A model generated the notes under the pieces. It searched no databases, was not told the origin of the DNA, and saw only the letters and a list, made by a program, of their open reading frames with translations. From Terrimesophilobacter sp038243605 (GTDB lineage: Bacteria > Actinomycetota > Actinomycetes > Actinomycetales > Microbacteriaceae): a DNA stretch of 64,000 nt. Both the position numbers and the translations under genes were made by a program. Below are positions 42,545 through 53,309 of the stretch, in pieces (within the stretch, counting starts at the first letter, position 1; every line of letters starts with the position of its first letter). The stretch is from the NCBI GenBank assembly GCA_038243605.1, contig JBBSQX010000012.1, forward strand, positions 1 to 64,000, read 5' to 3'.

Positions 42545-44403
42545 TGGCCAACTCAGAGATGGGCGAGGCAGAAATGAGCGAGGCAACGCTGAACGGAGCA
42601 GAGATGAGCAACAAAGATTCTGATGACTCCCTTCGAGGGCCTCAGGAAACGACGGATCGCGCCCCTCAGGGAACGGCCAGTCCAGAGCCTCAGGGAGCGG
42701 GGAGCGTGCTGCTCGACACTGCGAAGGCCTGGCGCGACCAGGACCCAGACGAGGAGACATGCACCGAACTTAGTGCCCTCATCGCAGATGCAGAGGCCGG
42801 TTCTGACACCGCCGTTTTCGAACTGCACGCCCGCTTCGACGCGCGACTGGAGTTCGGCACCGCCGGGCTGCGGGGGGAGCTCGCGTCAGGCCCAAACCGC
42901 ATGAACCGCGTGCTCGTTGCCCAAGCCGCTGCCGGGTTTGCCGCGTTCCTGCTGGAGCGAGTGAGTAGCCCGAGTGTTGTTATCGGCTACGACGGCCGCA
43001 AGAATTCCAAAGTTTTTGCGCAAGACACGGCAGAGCTGATGGCGGGTGCCGGCGTTCGCGCGATCATCCTTCCGAGGCTCATGCCCACCCCCGTTCTCGC
43101 TTTCGCTGTGCGAAAGCTTGGCGTGAGCGCCGGCGTCATGGTGACGGCGAGCCACAATCCACCCAATGACAACGGATACAAGGTGTACTTGGGCGGGGCC
43201 GACGAGGGTTCGCAGATCGTTTCTCCTGCCGACGCAGAAATCGAGGCCCACATTCTTACGGTGGCGACGACGCAGCTCGTTCCAGACCTGCCACGCTCGA
43301 ACGACTACGAGACGGCGGGGGAAGAGCTGCTCGACGAGTACGTGAAGCAGACGGCGGCGATCGTCGATGCGCCCAAGACTGCTCCGCGTTTTGTCTACAC
43401 CGCAATGCACGGTGTCGGTTGGGAGACCGCGAAGCGCGTGTTTGCCGAAGCTGGTTTTGGCGAGCCGGTGGTGGTGCCAGAGCAGATCGAACCTGATGCG
43501 GCGTTCCCCACTGTCTCCTTCCCGAACCCAGAAGAGCCGGGCGCACTTGATCTTGCGTTCCGCACGGCGACAGAAGCCAACGTTGACCTCATCATTGCCA
43601 ATGACCCGGATGCCGACCGCCTTGCGGTTGCTGTGCCGGATGGCGCGGGCGGCTGGCGCAGGCTCACCGGCAATGAGGTCGGCTGGCTACTGGGTTGGCG
43701 GGCAGCCAAGCGGTTGCGCCACGAAGGCGAGTCGGTGGCGGCACTCGGCGGCGATGTCGCAGCGAGTGTCACTGGCACGCTTGCTGCATCGATCGTGAGC
43801 TCCCCCGCCCTCGCCGAGGTCGCCAAGCACTACCGCATTGACTACGTTGACACGCTCACCGGATTCAAGTGGGTATCGCGCGTTCCCAATCTCGCGTTCG
43901 GGTACGAAGAAGCCCTTGGCTATCTCGTTGATCCACACAAAGTTCGGGACAAAGATGGCATCTCTGCTGCGCTGGAGTTTCTCGCACTCTTTGCAGAGCT
44001 AACCGCTGATGGCCGCACTTTCGAGAATCTCGAGCACGAGTTCGCTACGAAGTTCGGTGCATTCGCCTCCCTTCAGATGTCTGTTCGGGTAGAAGATCTT
44101 GCCGACATCCCGCAGATTATGGCCCGCATTCGTGAAAACCCGCCCGCGCACATCGGCGACATTGCGGTGCTGCAAATTGACGACTTCGCGAACGGGTTCG
44201 GTGATTTTCTACCCAGCGACATTCTGCGAATGTACCTCGCTGACGGTTCGCGCGTGATCGTGCGGCCAAGTGGCACCGAGCCAAAGGTGAAGGTGTATCT
44301 TGATTCCTCCAGCAATGAGGGTTCAGCGGTCGAACGCATCGCTGCAGCCCAGAACTCGATCGACACTCTTGAACAGTCTGTGAAAGGACTCCTGACACTG
44401 TGA
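42544..44403 (+). CDS. Phosphohexomutase / phosphopentomutase (PmmB-like)
   Basis: A 619-residue alpha-D-phosphohexomutase superfamily enzyme. VMVTASHNPPNDNGYKVY carries the phosphoserine, NDPDADRLAVAV the metal loop, GYEEALGYLVDP the sugar loop and VRPSGTEPKVKVY the phosphate site. The first 55 residues are low-complexity. Three in-frame ATGs (42544, 42574, 42604) each follow a plausible ribosome site, so the true start may be up to 20 residues later. It follows deoD directly, as pmmB does in M. tuberculosis, and may act as a phosphopentomutase in nucleoside salvage (inference). Confidence 0.9.
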   Translation: MANSEMGEAEMSEATLNGAEMSNKDSDDSLRGPQETTDRAPQGTASPEPQGAGSVLLDTAKAWRDQDPDEETCTELSALIADAEAGSDTAVFELHARFDARLEFGTAGLRGELASGPNRMNRVLVAQAAAGFAAFLLERVSSPSVVIGYDGRKNSKVFAQDTAELMAGAGVRAIILPRLMPTPVLAFAVRKLGVSAGVMVTASHNPPNDNGYKVYLGGADEGSQIVSPADAEIEAHILTVATTQLVPDLPRSNDYETAGEELLDEYVKQTAAIVDAPKTAPRFVYTAMHGVGWETAKRVFAEAGFGEPVVVPEQIEPDAAFPTVSFPNPEEPGALDLAFRTATEANVDLIIANDPDADRLAVAVPDGAGGWRRLTGNEVGWLLGWRAAKRLRHEGESVAALGGDVAASVTGTLAASIVSSPALAEVAKHYRIDYVDTLTGFKWVSRVPNLAFGYEEALGYLVDPHKVRDKDGISAALEFLALFAELTADGRTFENLEHEFATKFGAFASLQMSVRVEDLADIPQIMARIRENPPAHIGDIAVLQIDDFANGFGDFLPSDILRMYLADGSRVIVRPSGTEPKVKVYLDSSSNEGSAVERIAAAQNSIDTLEQSVKGLLTL

Positions 44404-45284
44404 CTCTGCCTGACGAAAGCACCACCGTTACCTATCCCGCCGGCGGCACAATGTCGACGGGGACTGTGCTTCACGTTGAATTGGTCGGCAAACGCGAAGG
44501 AACAGATGATGACCTCTTTGCGGTCGTCCTCGACGTGACTCCGTGCCACCCGGTGGATGCTGGTTGGCCAGATCAGCCTGCCGATCGCGCATCGTTGGAG
44601 TGGAACAACGGTGGAGAGGCGGTTGTCCTTGATTGCATCGTTGCGGCGACCGACGGCGAGAAGCTTTACCTTGGGGCAGATATTCCGGTGCGTAAGGGAA
44701 CAGACGGGTGGGTTTTTGTGGTCGCCCATCTGGTCACGGTGGCCCCACCTGAGGGAATGGTTGTGACGGTGAATGTCGACGAGAGATACCGCAAAGCGCT
44801 CTCCATCGGTCACACCGCGTGTCACCTTGCCTCGCTTGCCTTGAACGCGGCCCTCGCGAACCGCTGGTCAAAAGAGATTGGTGCGGATGCGCTCGGTGCT
44901 CCGAACTTTGACGACGCCGCCAACGACACCTCGCGCATCCTCGAGAGGGGTTCGCGCGATACGTACCGGCTCGGTAAGTCCCTGCGCAAAAAGGGGTTCA
45001 ATGTTGACGGTCTCAGTGACAGCCTCACGCAGATCGAAGACACCGTGAATGCGTTCCTCGCGGAGTGGGTCGCGCACAAAACCACCGTGACGATCGATCG
45101 CGACGGCGACCGACTCACAGACCGGCGTTACTGGGTCTGTGCCCTCGAGCAGGGCAACGTCAGTATTCCGTGCGGTGGAACCCACACCGACAACCTCAGC
45201 GATCTGAAGGGAATCCGTGCCGTACTTTCGCTGGATGATGCGAGTGGCACCGCCGTTCTGGTCATGGAAACGTCGTTGAGCTGA
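44400..45284 (+). CDS. AlaX-like alanyl-tRNA editing domain protein
   Basis: A 294-residue protein overlapping the mutase stop by 4 nt. IGHTACHLAS supplies the HxxxH zinc motif and PCGGTHTDNLSDL the CxxxH motif of the AlaRS/AlaX editing domain. It probably hydrolyses mischarged Ser- or Gly-tRNA(Ala) in trans. The N-terminal half lacks the usual beta-barrel motifs of AlaRS and is divergent, so the substrate is uncertain. Confidence 0.78.
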   Translation: MTLPDESTTVTYPAGGTMSTGTVLHVELVGKREGTDDDLFAVVLDVTPCHPVDAGWPDQPADRASLEWNNGGEAVVLDCIVAATDGEKLYLGADIPVRKGTDGWVFVVAHLVTVAPPEGMVVTVNVDERYRKALSIGHTACHLASLALNAALANRWSKEIGADALGAPNFDDAANDTSRILERGSRDTYRLGKSLRKKGFNVDGLSDSLTQIEDTVNAFLAEWVAHKTTVTIDRDGDRLTDRRYWVCALEQGNVSIPCGGTHTDNLSDLKGIRAVLSLDDASGTAVLVMETSLS

Positions 45285-45312
45285 TCGTTCGTCGTGCTCC
45301 TAGACTGAACGC

Positions 45313-45642
45313 ATGACACCACCGGCTGCCCCTCCGCCGCGCGGTAGTGCTCTCGCTACAGTAGGGCGCGTCATCGCCGGCGCGTTGAGCTGCGCTGCGG
45401 GCGTAGTGTTCCTTTGGATCACCTGGTTGGTGGTGGACAGTCGTTTCGAGTTGACATCAGCCGACCCGCATGGCTACTTACTCATCTTTGGCACCATCAT
45501 CGCGATCTTCACAGCGATTGTTCTGGCCGCAATCGTTCCACTCGCGCTTGCGCCCCGCCGACGCTCTGTTGCCTATTTGGTGAGTTTGCCGCTGTTTCTC
45601 ATCGTGGCCATCGCACTGGTCGCGATGCTAGTAACGGCCTGA
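45313..45642 (+). CDS. Small membrane protein, unknown function
   Basis: A 109-residue protein with three hydrophobic segments (about 18-42, 55-78, 83-107) and a short Pro-rich cytoplasmic start (PPAAPPPRGS). ATG at 45313, 28 nt after the editing protein. I recognise no family. It is convergent with the enoyl-CoA hydratase gene. Confidence 0.65.
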   Translation: MTPPAAPPPRGSALATVGRVIAGALSCAAGVVFLWITWLVVDSRFELTSADPHGYLLIFGTIIAIFTAIVLAAIVPLALAPRRRSVAYLVSLPLFLIVAIALVAMLVTA

Positions 45643-45655
45643 GCAGATCACGCCA

Positions 45656-46474
45656 TCAACGCCCATCTCGACCCCACGTAAATAAGGGCTTTTCTTTGCG
45701 CAGAAACGCGTCAACGCCGATGGCGCGGTCGTCGGATGGCGTTGCGAGCCAACGTGAGACGGCGATGTCGACATCCGTATCGCGATTCGCACTGTGGCTG
45801 GCCAAGGCATCGACGATTTCTTTCATTGCATGAATCGAGTACTGCGAGCGGTCGGCGAGCAGTTGCACAAACGTGCCTGCCGCATCCCAGAACCCCATCG
45901 AGGGAAGAACCTTGGTGACGAGGCCCCATTCACGAGCCTGCGTCGCGTCGATGAGCTCGCCAGTGAACAGCAGGTGCTTCGCGACGGCGGGGCCGGCAAT
46001 CGACACAATGCGTTCGAGGCCTGATCGCGGGTAAACGATGCCGAGTCGTGACGGTGTGATGCCGAACGTTGAACGATCAGAACAGATGCGCAGATCGCAT
46101 GCCCCCGCGATCTCCCAACCGCCGCCAACGCAGTAACCATCAATGACCGCAACCGTTGGTTTGGGGAAGGCGGCGAGGGCATTCTCTGCCTCCGTCATGA
46201 CACCGCCATCAGAGCCACCCGTGAAGATGGCATCCAGGTCAGAAATATCTGCACCAGCCGAGAAGTCGTTTCCAGCGCCGCGCACGACGAGAACGGTGTT
46301 TCTCTGGTCTGTGGCAAGCTCGGCCAACATCGGTGCGAACTGCGCCCACATGGTGGCGGAGAGCGCGTTGCGTTTACCGGCGCTTCCGATCGTGAGAGTG
46401 GCGATGGGGCCCTCGGTGGTGAGTCGCAGCATTCCACCCCCGCTAGTGGATGATTCTGGTGTTTCTGACCTCAC
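45656..46474 (-). CDS. Enoyl-CoA hydratase/isomerase family protein
   Basis: A 272-residue crotonase-fold protein. GKRNALS, VRGAGNDFSAGADISDL (oxyanion hole) and VIDGYCVGGGWEIAGACDLRICS are typical. The Glu position used by hydratases near GIVYPRSGLERIV is not clearly conserved, so it may be an isomerase or another crotonase activity. GTG start at 46474; ATG at 46432, directly before the domain, is an alternative. It is the last gene of the minus-strand catabolic run. Confidence 0.85.
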   Translation of the reverse strand: MRSETPESSTSGGGMLRLTTEGPIATLTIGSAGKRNALSATMWAQFAPMLAELATDQRNTVLVVRGAGNDFSAGADISDLDAIFTGGSDGGVMTEAENALAAFPKPTVAVIDGYCVGGGWEIAGACDLRICSDRSTFGITPSRLGIVYPRSGLERIVSIAGPAVAKHLLFTGELIDATQAREWGLVTKVLPSMGFWDAAGTFVQLLADRSQYSIHAMKEIVDALASHSANRDTDVDIAVSRWLATPSDDRAIGVDAFLRKEKPLFTWGRDGR

Positions 46475-46508
46475 TGTTCCCTACCCCCTTGCTCCCCCAC
46501 GACCATCG

Positions 46509-47816
46509 TTATGCTCCAGCCTCGCGGGCGACGACAACCCCTGCGTCGAGGAGCCCCTGAATCTGCGCGTCGGTGAGACCGAGTTCATCAAGCACAGCGC
46601 GGGTGTGTTCGCCGAGTGCTGGTGGCGCCATGCGGATGCCGGGCGCCACACCATCGATCGAGATTGGTCCGCGCAGAAGCGGCAGGTCGCTGCCGTCGGC
46701 GCGCGTGACGTGCTGCACCATGTCGAGGTGTTTCACCTGAGCGTCGTCGAACACCTGCGCGTAGTTGTAGATCGGCCCGGTGGGGATGCGGCGTGCGCGA
46801 AAAGTCTCCACCCACTCCGTGCCCGGTCGAGCCACGAGCAACGCTTCGAGCCGTTCTTTCAACTCACCGCGGTGTTCGGTGCGCAGCTTGCCGGTAACCA
46901 ATTGCGGGTCGTCGGCGAGCGTTGCGTCGCCCAGAATCGCGCAGAGTTCACGCCACTGCTTCTCGTTACCGACCGCGATGATGATGGGAATATCGGCGGT
47001 GGCGAAGACGCCGTACGGCGCGAGCACCGGATGGTCGTTGCCTTGCGGCACTGGCACGACACCGGTGCTGAGAAATCGCTGCCCCTGGAACACGGAGATC
47101 GCGAGTGCCGCTTCAAGAAGCGAGGTGGAGACGGTGTGACCGGTGCCCGTGCGCTCCCGATCGACGAGGGAGGCGAGGATGCCCACAGCGGTAAAGAGGC
47201 CAGAAAAGATGTCAATCACCGGGATTCCGACGCGGTACACGTTGTCGGCGTCCTTTCCCGTGACCGACATAAGGCCGCTCATTCCCGGCGCCACCTGGTC
47301 GAGCCCCGCGGTTTGGCTGAGGGGCCCCGTCTGGCCGAATCCGCTCACGGAGGCAACGACGAGACTGGGCTTCTGCGCTACGAGAGCGGCAGGGTCAAGG
47401 CCGAGGTCTGCCATGACGCCGGGGCGAAAGTTCTCGATCACGACATCCGCGGCCAACGCCATGCGCTTCAGTAGTGCCTGCCCTTCTGCGCTGTAGAAGT
47501 CGAGCGCGATCGAGGACTTTCCGCGGTTCGTCGAGTCGTAGTAGAGGCTGTGCTCGCCCTCAAACGGCGGCCAGCCGCGTGTTGAGTCCCCGCCCTTAGT
47601 CGACTCGACCTTGGTGATGGTAGCGCCGAGGTCGGCGAGCAGGGCGGTGGCGTACGGCCCGGCGAGGGCTCGCGTCAGATCAAGAACCTTGATTCCGGTG
47701 AGCGGCAGCGCAGGCCGATTCGTCGAGTCGGATTGCGCGGGCTGAGCAGGCGCGCTGTGTTTGGGCGCTCCGAGGTCAGGCATGCCCTGGTCAGGCTGTG
47801 CAGGTTGGTGGGGCAT
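46509..47816 (-). CDS. CaiB/BaiF family III CoA transferase
   Basis: A 435-residue protein. GIKVLDLTRALAGPYATALLADLGA is the N-terminal signature and VVIENFRPGVMADLGLD follows. The Asp nucleophile is expected near the SVTGKDADN region (not assigned with certainty). These enzymes move CoA between carboxylic acids. The ATG at 47816 lies 2 nt after the aldehyde dehydrogenase stop; the frame runs on upstream but inside that gene. The first 40 residues are a Pro/Gln/Ala-rich extension. Donor and acceptor are unknown. Confidence 0.87.
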   Translation of the reverse strand: MPHQPAQPDQGMPDLGAPKHSAPAQPAQSDSTNRPALPLTGIKVLDLTRALAGPYATALLADLGATITKVESTKGGDSTRGWPPFEGEHSLYYDSTNRGKSSIALDFYSAEGQALLKRMALAADVVIENFRPGVMADLGLDPAALVAQKPSLVVASVSGFGQTGPLSQTAGLDQVAPGMSGLMSVTGKDADNVYRVGIPVIDIFSGLFTAVGILASLVDRERTGTGHTVSTSLLEAALAISVFQGQRFLSTGVVPVPQGNDHPVLAPYGVFATADIPIIIAVGNEKQWRELCAILGDATLADDPQLVTGKLRTEHRGELKERLEALLVARPGTEWVETFRARRIPTGPIYNYAQVFDDAQVKHLDMVQHVTRADGSDLPLLRGPISIDGVAPGIRMAPPALGEHTRAVLDELGLTDAQIQGLLDAGVVVAREAGA

Positions 47817-47818
47817 GC

Positions 47819-49345
47819 CTATGACCGCAGCTTGACGTTGACCTGCTTGATCTGGGTGAAGCCTTCGAGCATTCCCTCCACGGATGCTTCGCGCCCGATT
47901 CCGGACTGCTTGTAGCCGCCGTAGCTCTGCCCGACGACCTGGCCGCCACCCTGGTTGACCTGCACCCAGCCGGCCTCGAGGCGGTGGGCGGTGTTCAGCG
48001 CGTTGTCGATGTTGTGACTCCACACGTAAGCTGCGAGGCCGTAGTGTGAGTCGTTGGCCATGCGCACGACGTCGTCGACGTCTTTCCAGGGGATGGCGAC
48101 GAGCACCGGGCCGAATATCTCTTCGCGCGCGATGCGGAACTCGTTCTTGCCGCCGGAAAACACGGTGGGTAGGTGGTAGAAACCGTCGGCCAGCGCACCG
48201 GATGTCGGGGCGGTGCCCCCGAGCGCCACCGTCATGTCTTTGCTTTCGCGCCCTTCGACCATGTACTCGTCGATCGCGTCGAACTGCTTCTGGTTGATGA
48301 CAGCGCCCATGTCGGAGGCTTCATCGAGCGGGTCACCGACGACGAGGTTGCCGAGCTTGTCGACGAGCTGGCCGAGCACCTCGTCATAGATGTCTTCGTG
48401 CAGGAACAGGCGTGAGCCTGCCGTGCAGCTCTGGCCTTGGCGGGTGAAGCGGCTCGCCAGCAGCAGGCCGTCGATGAGGTTCTCATCCACGCCATCCGGG
48501 AACACAATGTTCGGGTTCTTGCCACCGAGCTCGAGTGACAGGTGGGCGAGGCGGGCTCCGGCCTGCTGTGCGACCGTGAGGCCCACCTCGGTGGAGCCGG
48601 TGAAGGAAACCTTGTCGACATCCGGGTGGTTGGTGAGCGCATTGCCGATGAGACTCCCGCGGCCGGTGAGGGCGTTCAGCACGCCCTTCGGCAGGTACTT
48701 GTTGCAGACGGCCGCGAGCAGCAGGATCGTGAGTGGAGCGTCATCCGCAGCCTTCAGCACGACGGTGTTGCCTGCGGCGAGCGCGGCGGGCACCTTGAAT
48801 CCGGCGATCATGAGCGGCGAGTTCCACGGCAGGATCGCGGCGACAACACCGAGCGGTTCACGGCGCGTGTACTGTAACTGGTTGTCTCCGGCAGGCAGCG
48901 TGACGCCCTTTACCTCACCGGCGACACCGGCGAAGTATCTGAACAATGCGATCAAACCAGCGGTCTCCGGGCGCGCCTGCGTGCGCAGAGCGTTGCCGGT
49001 ATCGAGGGAGGTGAGCCGAGAGAATTCGTCGGCGCGAGCCTCAATTTCGTCGGCGATCAGTGACAGCGCACGTGCACGCTCGGTGAAGTGGAGTGCTCTC
49101 CATGTGGGGAATGCCGCCTTGGCCGCCGCAACTGCACGGTCGACATCCTCAGTTCCTGCGGCGGGAACACGCGTGACGATGGCTCCCCGATGTGCGGGGT
49201 TTTGCACGTCACGCCACTCACCTGTGGTCGACTCCACCGGTTCGCCGTTGATCCACATCGGCTGATCTGGCCCGGTGAAAGTCTTGTAAGTGTCAACCGC
49301 GCCACTCTGCTTGAATTCAATGCTGTGCGCCCCGTCGTTTGCCAT
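47819..49345 (-). CDS. NAD(P)-dependent aldehyde dehydrogenase
   Basis: A 508-residue enzyme. ILPWNSPLMIAGFKVPAALAAG, SFTGSTEVG, LELGGKNPNIVFPDG (catalytic Glu) and RQGQSCTAGSRLF (catalytic Cys) are all intact. The ATG at 49345 has AGGA 6 nt upstream. It is the general (betaine/succinate-semialdehyde-like) type, not the CoA-acylating methylmalonate-semialdehyde type. In a valine-like pathway it could oxidise methylmalonate semialdehyde or a related aldehyde. Confidence 0.92.
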   Translation of the reverse strand: MANDGAHSIEFKQSGAVDTYKTFTGPDQPMWINGEPVESTTGEWRDVQNPAHRGAIVTRVPAAGTEDVDRAVAAAKAAFPTWRALHFTERARALSLIADEIEARADEFSRLTSLDTGNALRTQARPETAGLIALFRYFAGVAGEVKGVTLPAGDNQLQYTRREPLGVVAAILPWNSPLMIAGFKVPAALAAGNTVVLKAADDAPLTILLLAAVCNKYLPKGVLNALTGRGSLIGNALTNHPDVDKVSFTGSTEVGLTVAQQAGARLAHLSLELGGKNPNIVFPDGVDENLIDGLLLASRFTRQGQSCTAGSRLFLHEDIYDEVLGQLVDKLGNLVVGDPLDEASDMGAVINQKQFDAIDEYMVEGRESKDMTVALGGTAPTSGALADGFYHLPTVFSGGKNEFRIAREEIFGPVLVAIPWKDVDDVVRMANDSHYGLAAYVWSHNIDNALNTAHRLEAGWVQVNQGGGQVVGQSYGGYKQSGIGREASVEGMLEGFTQIKQVNVKLRS

Positions 49346-49352
49346 CGTCGTC

Positions 49353-50129
49353 CTATCGGTTCGTAAACTTGGGGTCGCGCTTCTCAACGAATGCGCTCAT
49401 GCCCTCTTTTTGGTCTTCTGTTGCAAAGGCCGCGTGGAATACGCGCCGTTCGAAACGGATGCCATTTTCTAGCATGGTCTCGTACGCCGCGTTGACGACC
49501 TCTTTCGCCATCATCGCGATGGGAAGTGACATTGATCCAATGGTAACGCCGACCGCCATGGCTTCATCGAGCACGGATTCTGCGGGCACTACACGTGAGA
49601 CGAGCCCTGCGCGCTCCGCTTCTTCTGCACCCATCGTTCTGCCCGTGAGAATCATCTCCATGGCCTTTGCTTTGCCGACCGCGCGGGTGAGCCGTTGCGA
49701 GCCGCCCATTCCGGGGATGACACCGAGTTTGATCTCCGGCTGCCCGAACTTTGCGTTCTCGCCGGCGATCACAATGTCGCACATCATCACAACTTCGCAG
49801 CCGCCTCCGAGCGCGAATCCGCTGACCGCCGCGATGATGGGCGTGCGCACCGCCGTGAAGCGGCTCCAGCCTTCAAACCAGTCGCTTGCGTACATCGCCT
49901 GATAGTCCATATCGACCATCTCTTTGATGTCAGCGCCAGCGGCGAAGGCTTTCGCGGAGCCGGTGACCACGATCGCGCCAATGCCGGTGTCGGCATCCAG
50001 CTCGGATGCCGCCGCCACGAGTTCCTGCAGCATCTCAAGGTTCAGAGCGTTCAGCGCCTCTGGTCGGTTGAGGGTGATGAGGCCAACCCGCCCGCGCCGC
50101 TCAACGGTGATGGTGTTCCACGCGGTCAT
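49353..50129 (-). CDS. Enoyl-CoA hydratase
   Basis: A 258-residue crotonase with both catalytic Glu. NRPEALNALNLEML, VTGSAKAFAAGADIKEM, SGFALGGGCEVVMMCDIVIA (first Glu) and LGVIPGMGGSQRLTRAVGKAKAMEMILTG (second Glu segment) are present. It hydrates enoyl-CoA such as methacrylyl-CoA. It overlaps mmsB by 4 nt and lies between mmsB and the aldehyde dehydrogenase in one operon. Confidence 0.92.
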   Translation of the reverse strand: MTAWNTITVERRGRVGLITLNRPEALNALNLEMLQELVAAASELDADTGIGAIVVTGSAKAFAAGADIKEMVDMDYQAMYASDWFEGWSRFTAVRTPIIAAVSGFALGGGCEVVMMCDIVIAGENAKFGQPEIKLGVIPGMGGSQRLTRAVGKAKAMEMILTGRTMGAEEAERAGLVSRVVPAESVLDEAMAVGVTIGSMSLPIAMMAKEVVNAAYETMLENGIRFERRVFHAAFATEDQKEGMSAFVEKRDPKFTNR

Positions 50130-51037
50130 GGCGTGCTCTCTTTCGTGCTGGCTCCAGATCGTTCACGAATGGTGTTGATGATGCCGGAGAAGTCGACGCC
50201 TGCTCCACCCTCGTCGGCGAAGTGGCGGTACAGGTCGGCGGCAAGCGTGCCCATCCGCCCATCAGTTCCCGTGGATTTGAGGGCGGCGAGCGCGAGGTCG
50301 AGATCTTTGGCCATCAGCTGGCCGGCAAATCCTGGCTGGTAGTCACGGTTCGCGGGGCTGTTGGGAACGGGCCCAGGAACGGGGCAGTTTGTGGTGAGAG
50401 CCCAGCACTGGCCCGATGCCGTTGACGACACGTCAAACATGGCCTGGTTGCTGAGGCCAAGCTTCTCCCCGAGCACGAAAGCCTCACTCACCGCGATCAT
50501 GGAGATGCCGAGGATCATGTTGTTGCAGATCTTCGCGGCCTGGCCAGCGCCGGAACCACCGCAGTGCACGACGCGGCCACCCATGATGGTGAGCAACGGT
50601 TCCGCCTCGGCGAAGTCGGCATCGTCGCCGCCGACCATGAACGTGAGCGTTCCGGCCTCAGCGCCCATAACGCCGCCAGAGACGGGGGCGTCCATTCCGC
50701 GATGCCCGGCAGCGAGAGCGAGGTCACGCGCCGCGCGGGCGCTGTCCACATCAATAGTCGAGGAGTCGATGAAGAGGGTTCCCGGCTTCGCGGCAGCGAG
50801 CAAGCCACCACCGTAAACGTCAACGACCTGCTTGCCGTGCAGAAGCATTGTGATCACGACATCCGCATCAGCCGCCGCCTCATGGCCGTTGGCGGCTATG
50901 GTGACCCCGTTGCCGCGGGCGGCGTCAAGTGCCGCGGGTGCGAGGTCGAATCCGCTGACCTCGTGACCTGCCTTGACAAGGTTGGCGGCCATGGGGCCAC
51001 CCATATGGCCGAGTCCGATGAAAGCTACTTTCGTCAT
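50126..51037 (-). CDS. mmsB: 3-hydroxyisobutyrate dehydrogenase
   Basis: A 303-residue NAD-dependent dehydrogenase. FIGLGHMGGPMAANLVKAGH binds NAD. DAPVSGGVMGAEAGTLTFMVGG is the substrate motif. The catalytic Lys of the family is expected in the AAKICNNMILGISM segment, where AAKICNN fits. It oxidises 3-hydroxyisobutyrate to methylmalonate semialdehyde in valine breakdown. GAGGAG lies before the ATG. Confidence 0.93.
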   Translation of the reverse strand: MTKVAFIGLGHMGGPMAANLVKAGHEVSGFDLAPAALDAARGNGVTIAANGHEAAADADVVITMLLHGKQVVDVYGGGLLAAAKPGTLFIDSSTIDVDSARAARDLALAAGHRGMDAPVSGGVMGAEAGTLTFMVGGDDADFAEAEPLLTIMGGRVVHCGGSGAGQAAKICNNMILGISMIAVSEAFVLGEKLGLSNQAMFDVSSTASGQCWALTTNCPVPGPVPNSPANRDYQPGFAGQLMAKDLDLALAALKSTGTDGRMGTLAADLYRHFADEGGAGVDFSGIINTIRERSGASTKESTP

Positions 51038-51060
51038 TCTGTGCTCCTCACGTGCGGGGC

Positions 51061-52101
51061 CTAAAGCCCTAGTTCTCCTGCTCCGCGGTGCGCGAAGTAA
51101 GTCTCAATGTCGGAACGCTTGACCTCGCCGAGGCTCGGTGGCGACCATTTCGGTGTGCGGTCTTTATCAATCACTTGGGCCCGGATGCCCTCAACAAGTT
51201 CTGTTCCTTCAAGGAACGTGCAGGAGACCCGATAGTCCTGATTGAGCACCTCTTCAAGGCTCGCTGCTTTTCGAGACCGCCTCAGCGCTTCCAGCGTCAC
51301 GCTGATGCCGGTGGGTGACTTTGCGAGCATCACGGCGGCCACCGCGTGCGCTTCAGGAGCTTTGGATTTGCGCAACCGCTCCACGATCAGTGCAGCATCG
51401 TCTCCTGCGTAGCACTCGTCGATCCACCGTTGCTGCGCCACGAGCGGTGGTGCTGGCGGTTCGGTAGCGACCGTGGCGATGGCTAGCGTTGCGGGTGTGG
51501 ATTCGAGCGCCGTCGTGAGTGCTGGCAGCCAGTCCGCGTTCACAAAGTGGTCAGCGAAGCCGAGGGCGATGGCATCCGCACCAGACCCCATGCCACCCGT
51601 GAGTGCGAGGTGTGTGCCGAGCTCGCCTGGGGCTCGCGAGAGCAGCCACGTGCCGCCGACATCCGGTGCGAAACCAATGCCGACCTCTGGCATGCCGAAG
51701 CGCGTGCGCTCCGTGACAACGCGCACGGAGGCGTGGGCTGAAACCCCTATGCCACCGCCGAGCACGATGCCATCCATGAACGAGACAACCGGTTTTGGAT
51801 AGTTCGCGATGCGCGCGTTCAGGTGGTATTCGTCTTTCCAGAACTGTCGAGTACCGTCGCCTCCTGCGATGGCATCGTGGTAAATACCCACGATGTCGCC
51901 GCCCGCGCACAGCCCCCGATCCCCCGCGCCGGTGATGAGTACCGTCGCGACGGCCGCATCACGCTCCCACTCGTTGAGTGCGTGAGCGATCGACTTCACC
52001 ATGCGATGGGTGAGAGCGTTGATGGCCCTCGGCCGATTGAGCGTGATGTGTCCGAGCGCACCGCGGCGCTCCACCAGGACTTCGTCGTCCGAATGTTCCA
52101 T
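51061..52101 (-). CDS. 3-hydroxyisobutyryl-CoA hydrolase
   Basis: A 346-residue crotonase-superfamily thioesterase. GDRGLCAGGDIVGIYHDA, VVSFMDGIVLGGGIGVSAH and MPEVGIGFAPDVGGTWLLSR are the HIBCH signatures, and the length exceeds simple hydratases. The ATG at 52101 is preferred over GTG 52128 because GGAGGG lies upstream. It releases free 3-hydroxyisobutyrate for MmsB, 23 nt downstream. Confidence 0.92.
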   Translation of the reverse strand: MEHSDDEVLVERRGALGHITLNRPRAINALTHRMVKSIAHALNEWERDAAVATVLITGAGDRGLCAGGDIVGIYHDAIAGGDGTRQFWKDEYHLNARIANYPKPVVSFMDGIVLGGGIGVSAHASVRVVTERTRFGMPEVGIGFAPDVGGTWLLSRAPGELGTHLALTGGMGSGADAIALGFADHFVNADWLPALTTALESTPATLAIATVATEPPAPPLVAQQRWIDECYAGDDAALIVERLRKSKAPEAHAVAAVMLAKSPTGISVTLEALRRSRKAASLEEVLNQDYRVSCTFLEGTELVEGIRAQVIDKDRTPKWSPPSLGEVKRSDIETYFAHRGAGELGL

Positions 52102-52137
52102 GAGCCCTCCGGCGTTCTGAGTAACCACGTGTGTTCT

Positions 52138-53277
<1,140 letters not shown>

Positions 53278-53309
53278 GGTGAACCTCTCGGGGGTCGGAT
53301 GTGGGCATC

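Noticed and set aside
46143..47474. 443-codon plus-strand open frame
   Set aside because: It lies antisense to the CoA transferase and hydratase genes, has Arg/His/Glu-rich composition and no family motif. It is a by-product of high GC.
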